In this document: piece by piece, positions 63,283 to 64,000 of the stretch
How the letters are laid out: each line of letters starts with the position of its first letter
Numbering within the stretch: the stretch's first letter is position 1
From: Symsagittifera roscoffensis
Lineage: Eukaryota; Xenacoelomorpha; Acoela; Convolutidae
Direction of reading: 5' to 3'
Assembly: GCF_963678635.1 (NCBI RefSeq)
Contig: NW_026971273.1
Coordinates: 41,119-105,118, forward strand
Length of the DNA stretch: 64,000 nucleotides
Notes under the pieces: generated by a model
Seen by the model: only the letters and a program-made list of their open reading frames with translations
What the model was told of the DNA's origin: nothing
Databases searched by the model: none
Translations under genes and position numbers: made by a program

Positions 63283-64000
63283 AGATACAAAAGCTTAGGA
63301 AAGTTAAATTTATAATAATTTGAGACATAAAAAATTACTTCTGATTTGAAGTGGCATAAAAAAAAATCCAAGTTTGTTGTTTGGTGTTATTTCGATCATA
63401 AACAAAATCAAAAACTATAGTTGCATTAGGCTCATCATCTGCTAATTCAGACATTCATGTTCTCAATTTTTTTTCTCTCTCTCTCTGACTATCTATCTAA
63501 ATCAACCGTTTCTTATCGAGGAAGAAAATGGGTGGTTTTTAAACGTATTAATTTTTTTTCTGAATTCATTTTTTTTGATGATATAATATTTTCTTCACTG
63601 AGTTTTCTTTCACTAATTTCTGAACTTCTTCAGGTAAATCACTGCTGCTGAGGTCCATTTGAACTCCGGGCTGACGTTTGGAAACTAAGACTAGCTTGGG
63701 AAGATAATCTCCTCATTTTCCGGCTAACATTTTGAATAAACCTAAATCGTTGAATGTAGATGAATTGGTCAATCACCGGAGAAACCTTCTCAAATTAGTT
63801 ATTTCTTCTTCAGATAAAGGGATTTGTTTTTTTCGCTGCACCACTTGACCTCGGCAATTGATTCGTTTTACTTTTGTTTATGATATTTCGATGTCACTCT
63901 CTGGATTCATCCAAGCACAGAACACTGAATTTGGAGATAGGTGTTGCTCGCTGTTGCTCATTCTTCAGCCAATCAAAAGACGCCTTGCTTTTCTTCAGGG
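63283..64000 (-). repeat. Right end of tandem unit 2
   Basis: Repeats 59609-60326 including the (CT)n tract (63470-63486) and the DLSSSDLPEEV small ORF region. The window ends inside the unit, so more copies may follow. Confidence 0.85.

Noticed and set aside
1-64000. tRNA, rRNA, prokaryotic operons and CRISPR arrays
   Set aside because: Nothing in the sequence suggested them; the content is eukaryotic transposon sequence.

Overview
This is an animal (metazoan) genomic scaffold made almost entirely of decayed, nested transposable elements; I find no intact host gene. The animal origin follows from the element set: Ty3/gypsy-like and BEL/Pao LTR retrotransposons, a CR1/L2-like LINE and Polinton/Maverick genes. 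A short TTAGGG-type array at 45993-46020 fits many invertebrate phyla and argues weakly against arthropods (TTAGG) and nematodes (TTAGGC). I cannot name the species.

Layout. (1) 1-2655, minus: Ty3/gypsy-like element R1 (gag, protease-like segment, reverse transcriptase), cut by the window edge, with a macro domain (ADP-ribose-binding/hydrolase fold, OARD1-like) between protease and RT. (2) 3056-17318, plus: a second gypsy-type element R2 (gag, DTG protease, RT, RNase H, integrase with GPY/F module) followed by a long 3' ORF ending in a second, divergent macro domain. A 358/398-bp direct repeat pair lies outside it. (3) 17361-21462, plus: broken ORFs I cannot assign, ending at a 200-N gap. (4) 21663-30555, minus: two tandem copies (about 5 kb period) of an internally deleted BEL/Pao element with four LTR-like blocks and stranded integrase fragments. 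(5) 31531-42820, minus: one Polinton protein-primed DNA polymerase B gene, internally duplicated (three exonuclease copies, two palm copies) and split by a LINE at 33047-37667. (6) 42830-47200: mostly non-coding, with microsatellites, the telomere-like array and one exon-like frame. (7) 47210-53281, minus: Polinton cysteine protease, major capsid protein, minor capsid protein, penton, integrase, a conserved unknown ORF and packaging ATPase. (8) 53282-64000, minus: local amplification of the Polinton ATPase module, including a nearly identical tandem unit of about 3.67 kb.

How the parts relate. R1 and R2 each carry the usual retrotransposon replication set plus an unexpected ADP-ribose-type domain at different places, the most notable observation here. 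The Polinton genes form a virion-type set (capsid, penton, maturation protease, packaging ATPase, integrase, polymerase), all on one strand, but every gene is broken by stops, frameshifts or duplications, so these are relics. Frames were read by eye; homology calls rest on remembered family motifs, not on searches.
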